DNA of 64,000 nucleotides. Source: Mycobacterium sp. 852014-50255_SCH5639931. GTDB taxonomy: Bacteria > Actinomycetota > Actinomycetes > Mycobacteriales > Mycobacteriaceae. The stretch lies in NCBI RefSeq assembly GCF_001665605.1, contig NZ_LZSV01000035.1, forward strand, positions 186,001-250,000. Reading direction: 5' to 3'. Positions 16,519 to 24,346 of this stretch are shown one piece after another; within the stretch, counting starts at the first letter, position 1; every line of letters begins with the position of its first letter. The notes under the pieces were generated by a model, which was not told where the DNA came from, did not search any database, and was given only the letters and a program-made list of their open reading frames with translations. The position numbers were made by a program, and so were the translations under genes.

Positions 16519-17865
16519 ATGAGTTCGATCGAGGTTCCGGCCGAGGTGAAGGCCGCCTTGGACGCGCTGGACGCGGCCGACGCGGCGGTGGGCGGGCTGG
16601 ACTTCGACGCGCTGCGCCCCGAAGTCCGGCTGCGCGTGCTGGAAGCGATGGAGCGCTCTCACCGGCGCCAGGCCGCGGTCGGCACCGACGTGATTGCCGG
16701 CCTGGCGAACGAGGATCCCGGCGACGTCGGCGGTCCGGTCCATAGGGTGATCGCCGACTGGCTGCGGATCAGCTATGCCGACGCGTGCCGTCGAGTTCGA
16801 GACGCCAAGCAGCTCTCGCCGCGCCTGACCCTCACCGGCCAGGAGATGCCGCCGGAGCTGCCGGCCACCGCCGTGGCGTGGCGGAGCGGCCTTCTCGACG
16901 GGCAGCACCTGCGGGTGATTCAGGCGTTCGTGCGCGACCTGCCGGACGCCGTGCCCGCCGAGAAGGTCGATGCGGCCGAGCGCTTCCTGGCCCAGCAGGC
17001 GCTGGCTTTGCGTCCCGACCAGCTGCAAAAGGTCGCGCACCAGTGCGCCCTGCGGATCAATCCCGACGGGAAATTCTCCGACACCGACCGCGCCCGGCAG
17101 CGCGGCTTCGCCTGGACTGGGCAGCGTCTCGACGGTATGAGCATCGGCAAGCTGGTCGCCTCGCCGGAGCTGCGGGCCAATCTCGATGCCTGGCTCGCGC
17201 GGTTCGCGGCCCCCGGCATGTGCGATCCGGACGACGAAAAGCCCTGTGTCGACGACGAACCCGCCGAGGAATCCGCGAACAGCGACACGCGGAGCCACGC
17301 GCAGCGCCAGCATGACGCGATCAACGCGCTGGTGCGCGGCCAGCTGGGCGACCCGCGGTTAGGGGCGCACAACGGATTGCCGGTCACCGTCATCGTCTCC
17401 ACCACGCTGCAGGAGCTGACGGCGGGCACCGGGCGCGCGGCCACGGGCGGCGGAACGGTGTTGCCGATGCGCGACGTGATCCGGATGGCGCGACACGCCT
17501 ACCACTATTTGGCCGTGTTCGACGAACACTCGCGCCGCCCACTGTATCTCGGCCGTACGCGGCGAATCGCCACACCGGATCAGCGGGTGGTGCTTTACGC
17601 GCAGGACCGCGGCTGCACGCACCCGGGCTGCGACGCGCCGGGCTATTGGTGCGAGGTCCACCATCTCGACGACTGGGCCACCGGCGGCCTTACCGATGCC
17701 GACAAACTCACCTTCGCCTGCACGCCGCACCACAAGCTGATCGAAAAGGGCTGGCGCACAAGGAAGCTACCCAACGGGCGTACCGAATGGATTCCGCCGC
17801 CTCGATTGGGCCGCGGCCCGGGCACCAACGACTATCACCACCCGGAGCGCCTCGCGGATCCTTGA
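16519..17865 (+). CDS. 13E12-repeat family HNH endonuclease (DUF222-HNH)
   Basis: The 448-residue protein has the DUF222 domain over most of its length (about 30-330). A C-terminal HNH nuclease domain follows, with Cys pairs in CTHPGCDAPGYWCEVHHLDDW and the later CTPHHK, which give the two zinc-binding turns and catalytic histidines. This is the mycobacterial 13E12 REP family, present in many copies and often regarded as mobile or selfish. The ATG at 16519 follows a segment with two DnaA-box-like sites. The gene looks full length and intact. It sits alone between dapB and the Rieske operon, at one edge of an accessory block. Its DNA target is unknown. Confidence 0.88.
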   Translation: MSSIEVPAEVKAALDALDAADAAVGGLDFDALRPEVRLRVLEAMERSHRRQAAVGTDVIAGLANEDPGDVGGPVHRVIADWLRISYADACRRVRDAKQLSPRLTLTGQEMPPELPATAVAWRSGLLDGQHLRVIQAFVRDLPDAVPAEKVDAAERFLAQQALALRPDQLQKVAHQCALRINPDGKFSDTDRARQRGFAWTGQRLDGMSIGKLVASPELRANLDAWLARFAAPGMCDPDDEKPCVDDEPAEESANSDTRSHAQRQHDAINALVRGQLGDPRLGAHNGLPVTVIVSTTLQELTAGTGRAATGGGTVLPMRDVIRMARHAYHYLAVFDEHSRRPLYLGRTRRIATPDQRVVLYAQDRGCTHPGCDAPGYWCEVHHLDDWATGGLTDADKLTFACTPHHKLIEKGWRTRKLPNGRTEWIPPPRLGRGPGTNDYHHPERLADP

Positions 17866-17872
17866 CCGGCGC

Positions 17873-18955
17873 CTACATCTTGAACCGACCGGCGAACCCG
17901 CGCAGCGGCAGGTCCGCGCTGGTGATGAGCCCCGGCGGCGCCGCCACGACCGATTTGATCGAGGCCAGCGCGGGCATGCCGGTGACGGTCATCCCGATGG
18001 AGGCGAAGTTGTCCGGGTTGGACAGGTCCACACCGGGCTTGGGGAAGATCATGTGCTTGTTGTAGATGCACGGGTCGCCCTTGATCTGGGTGATGTAGCA
18101 GCCCTTGATGTTCCAGCTCGGATCGGTGTGCGGCGTCATCTGCCACTCCAGGTGCGTCTCGACCCGGGGCACCCCGTCCACCATGCCCTGGTACTTGATG
18201 TAGTTGCCGCCCAGCGAGCCTTTGGGCAGGGTGTACCAGCCCAGGTCGACGTCCTTCGTGCAGGCGCCCAGCTCGTAGCTGAACTTCACCTCGTCGAGGG
18301 TCAGATCGAAGCAGTCGGCCATCATCAGCACGCTGTCGGCGAAGACGCGGGTGTACTTCTCCAGCTTGGACGGGATCTCCGGATCGTCCACCGGCTGGCC
18401 GTAGCCCACCTCGATCCAGGTGTCCTTGGAGTGGTGGCACGACACGTCCACGGACTCGATGGTGGTGACGTTCTCGATGTCGGCGACGTCGGCCGAACAC
18501 ACCACGCCCAGTACCTGGTTCAGGCCCGGGTTCATCCCGGTCCCGTAGAACGTCGCGCCACCCTTTTCGCAAGCCTCGGCGAGCAGCCGGCTCACCGGCT
18601 TGCCCGACGGGTGCGGATGGTTCTTGTCGCGATGCCAGCCGGTAATCCAGTCGGCGGTGGTGACGATATTGATGCCGGCCTCAAGCACTTTGACGTAGAG
18701 GTCCTCGTCGGGAAACACGCCGTGGAAGGTGAGCACGTCCGGCTTGGCGGCGATGATCTCCTCGATGGAGCCGGTGGCCTTCACCCCGTTGGGCTCAATG
18801 CCCGCGAGCTCGCCGGCATCGCGCCCGATCTTGTCCGGCGAATAGCAGTGCACGCCAACGAGTTCGAGGTCGGGCTGGGTGGCGATCCGCTTGATCATCT
18901 CCGAGCCGACATTTCCGGTGGCCACTTGGAAGACGCGGACCGGTGCTGAACTCAT
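17873..18955 (-). CDS. DapB-like NAD(P)-dependent reductase of unknown substrate
   Basis: The 360-residue protein has an N-terminal Rossmann domain (FQVATGNVGSEM, glycines at 14, 17) of the dihydrodipicolinate-reductase-like superfamily. It lacks the lysine-pathway signature HHxHKxDAPSGTA and has a long different C-terminal domain. The superfamily includes amine and diaminopentanoate dehydrogenases; mycobacterial copies are uncharacterised as far as I know. Its ATG at 18955 overlaps the stop of the Rieske oxygenase gene by four bases, so the two proteins are made together. An NAD(P)H-dependent step on the hydroxylated product is a reasonable inference. It could also be the reductase partner of the oxygenase, but no flavin or FeS motif supports that. 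Confidence 0.7.
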   Translation of the reverse strand: MSSAPVRVFQVATGNVGSEMIKRIATQPDLELVGVHCYSPDKIGRDAGELAGIEPNGVKATGSIEEIIAAKPDVLTFHGVFPDEDLYVKVLEAGINIVTTADWITGWHRDKNHPHPSGKPVSRLLAEACEKGGATFYGTGMNPGLNQVLGVVCSADVADIENVTTIESVDVSCHHSKDTWIEVGYGQPVDDPEIPSKLEKYTRVFADSVLMMADCFDLTLDEVKFSYELGACTKDVDLGWYTLPKGSLGGNYIKYQGMVDGVPRVETHLEWQMTPHTDPSWNIKGCYITQIKGDPCIYNKHMIFPKPGVDLSNPDNFASIGMTVTGMPALASIKSVVAAPPGLITSADLPLRGFAGRFKM

Positions 18956-19959
18956 TCCGTTGAGCCTTTCTGCGTTGCGATTGCCTCGGGGTAGAACTGC
19001 TTGGCCCAGTTGCGGATTGCGGTGAAGCCCTCGTACTCGTCGGTGGCCAGCGCAGGCGGGTCGGAGTAGCGCTGGTGCTGCCAGATCTCGATGTCCTGCT
19101 CGAACTGCCGGATCACCTCACGGCCGAACTCGGTCGCCTTGAGCTCGGCGCGGGCCGGGTCTTTGCCCGGCGTGCGGCCGATGTAGACCATGAAGCGGAC
19201 GTCGGAGGTGAACTCGTCTACCGGGGTGACCGCGGAGATCGTGCGGTTATCGATCATCCCCCAGCTCTTGGTCACCGCGATGCCCAGACCGCCGTTGATG
19301 GCCTCGACGCCGCTGTTGACGTCCTCGATCTTCTGCCCGTCGTCACCCTCGAAGGTGATGGTGAAGTCGACGAACGACACCGGCTCGGCGAAGTCGTGGC
19401 GGGTGAACACCGGCACGATCGGCGTGTTGTGCACGAACTTGAAATGTGCGAAGTCGACACCGTTTTCAAGCACGTACTGCGGATGCAGCTCCAGGGCCGG
19501 CCGGTACAACCGCTGCTGGGGGTAGTAGTCGTCCGAGTTGCTGCCGTCGCCGAACGCGCCGAACACGTCCGGAGCATCGAAGTACGGCTCGTGGCGCTCG
19601 ACGTCGTGCCAGATGTAGACCGACTCGTTGCGTTCCACCACGGGGTAGGTGCGGATGCGCCGCCCGCGGTTGGGGCGATCCTGGTACGGAATGCGGACGT
19701 TGCGGCCCTCCTGGCTCCACTGCCACCCGTGGAACGGGCACTGCAACACCTCGCCGACGACCGTGCCGCCGTACCCCAAATGAGCGCCAAGGTGTTCGCA
19801 GTAGGCGTTCATCACGGTGAGCTGACCCGACTCGGCCCGCCACGCGACCATCTCCTGGCCGAAATACTTCATCTTGTGCACGTCGCCCATACCGATCTCG
19901 TCGGACCAGGCGACCTGGAACCAGCCCGTGGGCCTCATCGACAGCGGCGGCTTAGCCAT
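18952..19959 (-). CDS. Rieske non-heme iron oxygenase, KshA-like
   Basis: The 335-residue oxygenase component carries the Rieske 2Fe-2S ligands C54-E-H56 and C74-P-F-H77. The mononuclear iron site is D169-x2-H172-x4-H177, preceded by N166. It resembles the terminal oxygenase KshA of 3-ketosteroid 9-alpha-hydroxylase, but several such paralogues exist and the substrate is not determined. Translation begins at the ATG at 19959, behind AAGGAGGG (19967-19974 on the complement), the clearest RBS in the block. No ferredoxin reductase (KshB type) is nearby, so electrons must come from elsewhere. It is first in a two-gene operon with a DapB-like reductase and divergent from a TetR gene. Confidence 0.88.
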   Translation of the reverse strand: MAKPPLSMRPTGWFQVAWSDEIGMGDVHKMKYFGQEMVAWRAESGQLTVMNAYCEHLGAHLGYGGTVVGEVLQCPFHGWQWSQEGRNVRIPYQDRPNRGRRIRTYPVVERNESVYIWHDVERHEPYFDAPDVFGAFGDGSNSDDYYPQQRLYRPALELHPQYVLENGVDFAHFKFVHNTPIVPVFTRHDFAEPVSFVDFTITFEGDDGQKIEDVNSGVEAINGGLGIAVTKSWGMIDNRTISAVTPVDEFTSDVRFMVYIGRTPGKDPARAELKATEFGREVIRQFEQDIEIWQHQRYSDPPALATDEYEGFTAIRNWAKQFYPEAIATQKGSTE

Positions 19960-20027
19960 GCGGGATCCCTCCTTGAAAAGAATGATAGGCGGGGCGACCG
20001 AAGAAATAAAAGTACCCTCTATGAAAC

Positions 20028-20053
20028 TCTGCGCGTGCGATACGCTCGGCAGA
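20028..20053. promoter_or_regulatory. Candidate TetR operator: nested inverted repeat
   Basis: TCTGC-GCGT-GCGAT-ACGC-TCG-GCAGA contains inner arms GCGT/ACGC and outer arms TCTGC/GCAGA. Three extra bases on the right make it slightly asymmetric. It ends at the A of the tetR start codon and lies about 70 bases from the divergent oxygenase start. That placement suits a TetR repressor controlling itself and the oxygenase operon. Confidence 0.35.
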
Positions 20054-20703
20054 TGACTCGGCAGGTGAGCGGGGCCGGAACCGCGAACCGGCGCCCCAAC
20101 CGGCGTGGCAACGCCACGCGCGAGACCATGCTCGAAGCCGCGCTCAAGTCGTTGGCCTCCGGCGACCCCGGCTCGGTGTCGGCCAATCGCATCGCCAAGG
20201 AGATCGGCGCGACCTGGGGCGCCGTGCAGTACCAGTTCGGCGACACCGACGGGTTCTGGGCGGCGGTGCTGCACCGCACCGCCGAACGGCGCGCCGCAAC
20301 CTTCTCGACCCTCTCAACGCCGATCTCACCGGACGCGCCCCTGCGCGAGCGGGTCGGCGCCATCATCGACACCCTCTACACCGGGTTGGCGTCGCCGGAT
20401 TCGCGCGCGATCGAGAACCTCCGTGCGGCGCTCCCCCGCGACCCCGACGAGCTCGAGCGGCTGTTCCCGCGCACCGCCGCCGAGCTGTTCTCGTGGGGCA
20501 AGAGCTGGCTGGAGACCTGCCAGAACGCCTTCGCCGGTCTCGACGTCGACCCGGACCGGGTGCGCGAGGTGGCCGCCCTGATCCCCGGCGCGATGCGCGG
20601 GCTGGTGTCCGAGCGCCAGCTCGGCTCGTACGCCGACCTGGACATGGCGCGGCGGGGCCTGACCAACGCGCTGGCCGCCTATCTGGAGCAACCCCGCCCG
20701 TGA
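20053..20703 (+). CDS. TetR-family transcriptional regulator
   Basis: The 216-residue protein has an N-terminal TetR helix-turn-helix (about residues 20-65: RETMLEAALKSLASGD, then SANRIAKEIGATWGAVQYQFGDTDGFW). The ligand domain is helical, without a recognisable effector signature. It is divergent from the Rieske oxygenase operon with a 93-base gap that holds an inverted repeat, so it probably represses that operon until the substrate is present. The ATG at 20053 was chosen because the HTH begins soon after it. The downstream GNAT gene overlaps its stop codon, so both are co-transcribed. Confidence 0.85.
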   Translation: MTRQVSGAGTANRRPNRRGNATRETMLEAALKSLASGDPGSVSANRIAKEIGATWGAVQYQFGDTDGFWAAVLHRTAERRAATFSTLSTPISPDAPLRERVGAIIDTLYTGLASPDSRAIENLRAALPRDPDELERLFPRTAAELFSWGKSWLETCQNAFAGLDVDPDRVREVAALIPGAMRGLVSERQLGSYADLDMARRGLTNALAAYLEQPRP

Positions 20704-21212
20704 CGATGGGCGGCATCACGATCCGCCAAGCCGGACCTGCCGATCTCGCGAACGTCGCCGAGATGCACTATCCGGTCTGGCGGCAGTCCTGGACCGGCAT
20801 CCTGCCGGACGCCACCCTCGACGTCCTCGGATCGCCGCGGCGCTGGGCGGTGCTGGCGTACCCGCGAATCCTGCAGCGCCGCGACTGGAGCATGTGGGTC
20901 GCCGAATCAGGTTCCCGGACAATCGGAATGGCCATCTTCGGACCGGACCCGGCGAATCCCGAGCAGGTCGAACTCGACTCGCTGTACATCGCGGCGGAAT
21001 GCCAACGGCGCGGTGTCGGCGAGCGCCTGCTCGCCACCGCTCTGGCCGAAAGCCCGTCGGTTGACGTCGTCCTGTGGTGCGCGGAACGCAACATCCAAGC
21101 GCGAACCTTCTACGAGAAGAACGACTTTCGCGCCGACGGACGCACCCTGGACTGGGAGCCCGTGGGCGGCATCAAGGTCGCCCATCTGGGCTTCCGGCTC
21201 AGCCGGCGGTGA
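20700..21212 (+). CDS. GNAT-family N-acetyltransferase
   Basis: The protein of about 170 residues has the GNAT fold: an N-terminal IRQAGPADLANVAEMHYPVW and the acetyl-CoA pyrophosphate loop ECQRRGVGERLL (Q/R-x-x-G-x-G/A pattern). The family's tail ERNIQARTFYEKNDF follows. A GTG at 20700 overlaps the tetR stop by four bases (GTGA); the ATG at 20706 is the alternative start two codons later. The substrate is unknown. Its 3' end overlaps the convergent monooxygenase gene by 14 bases. Co-expression with TetR may place it in the response to the oxygenase substrate, for example amine acetylation, but that is speculative. Confidence 0.82.
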   Translation: MTMGGITIRQAGPADLANVAEMHYPVWRQSWTGILPDATLDVLGSPRRWAVLAYPRILQRRDWSMWVAESGSRTIGMAIFGPDPANPEQVELDSLYIAAECQRRGVGERLLATALAESPSVDVVLWCAERNIQARTFYEKNDFRADGRTLDWEPVGGIKVAHLGFRLSRR

Positions 21213-22659
21213 CGTGTCGGCGCAAGTCGTACTGTCCGAGATCGGTGTTCGCCAGCATGGCGCGATGCTCGCCCGGCGTGAAGGGCCACACCTCGGGCAC
21301 CCCGTCCTTGTTCAGGTACCAACTCTGGCAACCGGTGGTCCACACCGTGTTCGGCATCGCGGCGCGCAGCTTGGCGTTGAAGTTCTCGGTCGCCGGCCAG
21401 GTCGGCTCCACCGTGTCGAATTCACCACGCCGCCAACGCTGAATCCACCGCAGTATGTGTTCGGCCTGCGATTCGGCGACGGTGGTGAGCGCGAGGTTGC
21501 CGACCGGGCTGTGCGGACCCAGCATCATGAAGAAGTTGGGGAAGCCCGGCAGCGCCACGGTCTGGTAGGCCCGCGGGCCGTCACGCCACACGTCGTCGGC
21601 GGCGATACCGTCGCGGCCGATCAGCCGCATCGGCCGGAAGAACGCGTGGGTGTCGAATCCGGTGGCGAGCACGATGATGTCTGCCTCGTGCAGGACGCCG
21701 TCGCCGGTCACGATGCCGCGCGGTTCCACGTGGTCGATAGCGGCGGTGACCAGTTCGACGTCGTCGCGCTGGATGGCGCGGTAGAAGCCATTGGACATCA
21801 CCAGCCGTTTGCACATCGGCGTGTAGTCGGGGGTCAGGGCGCGGCGCAGCTCGGGGTCGCGGACCTCGCGCAGGCTGGCGCGGCACAGCGCCCCCATGAT
21901 CTTTCGGCGCAGGCCCGGCTTGGTGAGGCCGGCGGCGAACAGGTCGAAGCCGAAGCTGTAGCAGCGGTAAGCCATCCGGTCGAGCCAGCCGAACCTGTTG
22001 TGGGTGATGTTGGTGAACCTGCTGTACCGGGGGTTGGGCAGCCGAAGCACCCACTGCGCGGTTCGCTGGAACAGCATGACCCGGCCCGCGACGCCGGTCA
22101 GGCCGCAGACGAGCTGCACGCCCGTCGACCCGTTGCCGATGATCGCGATCCGGCGACCGCGCAACTCGACGGAATGATCCCACCGCGCCGAATGAAAAGC
22201 CCGCCCGCCGAAGTCCTGCAGGCCGGGAATCGACGGTAGGCGGGGGTGATGGAGCACGCCGGTCGCGCAGATCAGGAAGTCGACGCTCGATTCCTCCCCG
22301 GCATCCGTGCGCAGCCGCCAGCGGCCGCCCTCGAAGCGCGCATCGGAGATCTCGGTGCCGAACCGGATGCGGTCGCGCAACCCGAAGCGGTCCGCGACGT
22401 CGCGGAAATACGCCTGGATTTCGCGGCCGGGCGAGAACAGGTGCGACCAGTTGGGGTTTCGGGCGAACGTGTACTGGTAGACCCGCGAAGGGATGTCACA
22501 GACCAGACCGGGGTAGGTGTTCTCGCGCCAGGTCCCGCCGACCTCGCCGGCCTTCTCGTAGAGAGTCACGTCGGTTATCCCACTGCGCAGCAACGCGATT
22601 GCGATGCACATGCCCGACATGCCGGCTCCGACGACGGCTACGGCGGGATCGCGTCGCAT
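21199..22659 (-). CDS. Flavin-containing monooxygenase, Baeyer-Villiger type
   Basis: The 486-residue flavoprotein has the FAD loop GAGMSG at residues 11-16 and a second dinucleotide (NADPH) loop GNGSTG. The Baeyer-Villiger fingerprint F-x-G-x3-H-x3-W is exact at 150-160 (FGGRAFHSARW). Such enzymes insert oxygen next to a ketone using NADPH, or act on related substrates as in the EthA group. It starts at the ATG at 22659, nine bases after the START-like protein gene, forming a two-gene operon. The nearby KshA-like oxygenase suggests a locus for oxidising a cyclic or steroid-like ketone. This is inference. Confidence 0.9.
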   Translation of the reverse strand: MRRDPAVAVVGAGMSGMCIAIALLRSGITDVTLYEKAGEVGGTWRENTYPGLVCDIPSRVYQYTFARNPNWSHLFSPGREIQAYFRDVADRFGLRDRIRFGTEISDARFEGGRWRLRTDAGEESSVDFLICATGVLHHPRLPSIPGLQDFGGRAFHSARWDHSVELRGRRIAIIGNGSTGVQLVCGLTGVAGRVMLFQRTAQWVLRLPNPRYSRFTNITHNRFGWLDRMAYRCYSFGFDLFAAGLTKPGLRRKIMGALCRASLREVRDPELRRALTPDYTPMCKRLVMSNGFYRAIQRDDVELVTAAIDHVEPRGIVTGDGVLHEADIIVLATGFDTHAFFRPMRLIGRDGIAADDVWRDGPRAYQTVALPGFPNFFMMLGPHSPVGNLALTTVAESQAEHILRWIQRWRRGEFDTVEPTWPATENFNAKLRAAMPNTVWTTGCQSWYLNKDGVPEVWPFTPGEHRAMLANTDLGQYDLRRHVTAG

Positions 22660-22668
22660 GGTTGCCGG

Positions 22669-23130
22669 CTACTCGGACTCGGCGCGCTGCTTGAGGCGCC
22701 GCAAGGTGAGCCGGATGTGTTCGGTGTTGGCGGCCACGCGATCTGGGACACCGGTGGCCTTGCCGGCGATCTTGCGAAACCAGCCGGGCCTGCGATCCCA
22801 GGTGCTTTCGGTGACCCGGCAACCACCATCGGCCGCGACGATGTCGTATTGCCAGCGCGCGATCGGAAGCACCGAGTGCCGCACATCGAACGCGAAGAGG
22901 CGGCCCGGTTCCGCGTCGGTGACCGTGCACTTGGTGCTCCAGCGCCGTTTGCTGCTTTCGTTGTGACCCGTGAACACCGCCCCGGGGCGCGCCGAATCGC
23001 CCTTGCGCCACTCCATCGCCACCGCCTCCTCTGCGAACGAGGCCAGCGTGGGCAGGTCGGTGATCAGCCGGTACACCACGTCCGGGCGGGCATCGACCTG
23101 CACGGTGTCCGACACGCAGGGGTCAGTCAT
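22669..23130 (-). CDS. SRPBCC (START-like) family protein
   Basis: The 153-residue protein begins with the typical SRPBCC strand DTVQVDARPDVVYRLITDLPTL and keeps the hydrophobic-cavity pattern to the C-terminal helix (residues 125-150). Family members bind hydrophobic ligands or act as cyclases and aromatases. It is the first gene of an operon with the Baeyer-Villiger monooxygenase, which suggests that it binds the same ligand. It is divergent from ald. In M. tuberculosis I recall the Lrp-type regulator aldR in this place, so these genes replace it here. Confidence 0.8.
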   Translation of the reverse strand: MTDPCVSDTVQVDARPDVVYRLITDLPTLASFAEEAVAMEWRKGDSARPGAVFTGHNESSKRRWSTKCTVTDAEPGRLFAFDVRHSVLPIARWQYDIVAADGGCRVTESTWDRRPGWFRKIAGKATGVPDRVAANTEHIRLTLRRLKQRAESE

Positions 23131-23230
23131 GGGCCGATCATAGCCAGCGCTCCCGCGGTTTCACCTCGATTGCGGCCCATCCGAACTTTCTCCACACTGA
23201 AGGGCGAACCTCCCAAAGCAAGGGGCAACC

Positions 23231-24346
23231 ATGCGAGTCGGCGTACCGACCGAGACCAAGGCCAACGAGTTCAGGGTGGCCATCACCCCCGCGGGCGTCG
23301 CCGAACTGACCCGTCGCGGCCACGAGGTGCTCGTCCAGGCCGGCGCCGGTGAGGGGTCGTCGATTCCCGACGAGGAGTTCAAGGCGGCGGGGGCCCAACT
23401 GGCCGACTCGGCCGAACAGGTGTGGGCCGACGCCGCCCTGCTGCTCAAGGTGAAGGAACCGATTCCGGCCGAATACGGCCTGTTGCGGCAGCATCAGGTG
23501 CTGTTCACCTATCTGCACTTGGCCGCCTCCCGCTCCTGCACCGATGCGTTATTGGCTTCCCGCACAACGTCAATCGCCTATGAGACCGTGCAGGCCGCCG
23601 ACGGCAGCCTTCCGTTGTTGGCCCCGATGAGCGAGGTCGCCGGTCGGCTCTCGGCGCAGGTCGGCTCCTACCATCTGATGCGGTCCCACGGCGGGCGCGG
23701 TGTGCTGATGGGCGGGGTCCCGGGCGTCAAACCCGCCGACGTCGTGGTGATCGGCGCCGGCACGGCCGGTTACAACGCCGCCCGGGTCGCCAACGGCATG
23801 GGCGCGAGCGTGACGGTGCTCGACCTCAACATCAGCAAGCTCCGGCTGCTGGACGCGGAGTTCGGCGGACAGGTCCGCACGCGTTACTCGTCGGCGTACG
23901 AGCTGGAGGGCACGGTCACGCGGGCCGACCTGCTGATCGGGGCGGTCCTGCTGCCGGGCGCCAAGGCGCCGGAACTGATTTCGAATTCGCTTGTCGCGCA
24001 GATGAAGCCGGGTGCGGTGCTGGTGGACATCTCCATCGACCAGGGCGGCTGCTTCGCGGATTCCCGGCCGACCACGCACGATGACCCGACGTTCGCCGTG
24101 CACGACACGCAGTTCTACTGCGTGTCGAACATGCCCAGCGCGGTGCCCAAGACGTCGACCGTGGCGCTGACCAACGCGACGATGCCTTACGTGCTGGAAC
24201 TGGCCAACCGTGGCTGGCAGGCGGCGTGCCGGTCGGATCCCGCTCTGGCGAAGGGACTTTCGACGCACGACGGCGGGCTGCTGTCCGAACGGGTGGCCAC
24301 CGACTTGGGGCTGCCGTTCACCGATCCGGCGAGCGTCCTGGCCTAG
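23231..24346 (+). CDS. ald: L-alanine dehydrogenase
   Basis: Ald interconverts L-alanine and pyruvate plus ammonium with NAD(H), serving nitrogen assimilation, redox balance in hypoxia and glyoxylate amination in mycobacteria. The 371-residue length matches the M. tuberculosis enzyme. Visible are R15 and the substrate lysine in LLLKVKEP (K75). LHLAAS carries the catalytic histidine, GAGTAGYNAARVANGMGA is the NAD loop, and DISIDQGG holds the catalytic aspartate. The ATG at 23231 is behind GCAAGGGG. Its last four bases overlap the convergent nitronate monooxygenase gene. The usual divergent aldR regulator is not present upstream. Confidence 0.97.
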   Translation: MRVGVPTETKANEFRVAITPAGVAELTRRGHEVLVQAGAGEGSSIPDEEFKAAGAQLADSAEQVWADAALLLKVKEPIPAEYGLLRQHQVLFTYLHLAASRSCTDALLASRTTSIAYETVQAADGSLPLLAPMSEVAGRLSAQVGSYHLMRSHGGRGVLMGGVPGVKPADVVVIGAGTAGYNAARVANGMGASVTVLDLNISKLRLLDAEFGGQVRTRYSSAYELEGTVTRADLLIGAVLLPGAKAPELISNSLVAQMKPGAVLVDISIDQGGCFADSRPTTHDDPTFAVHDTQFYCVSNMPSAVPKTSTVALTNATMPYVLELANRGWQAACRSDPALAKGLSTHDGGLLSERVATDLGLPFTDPASVLA

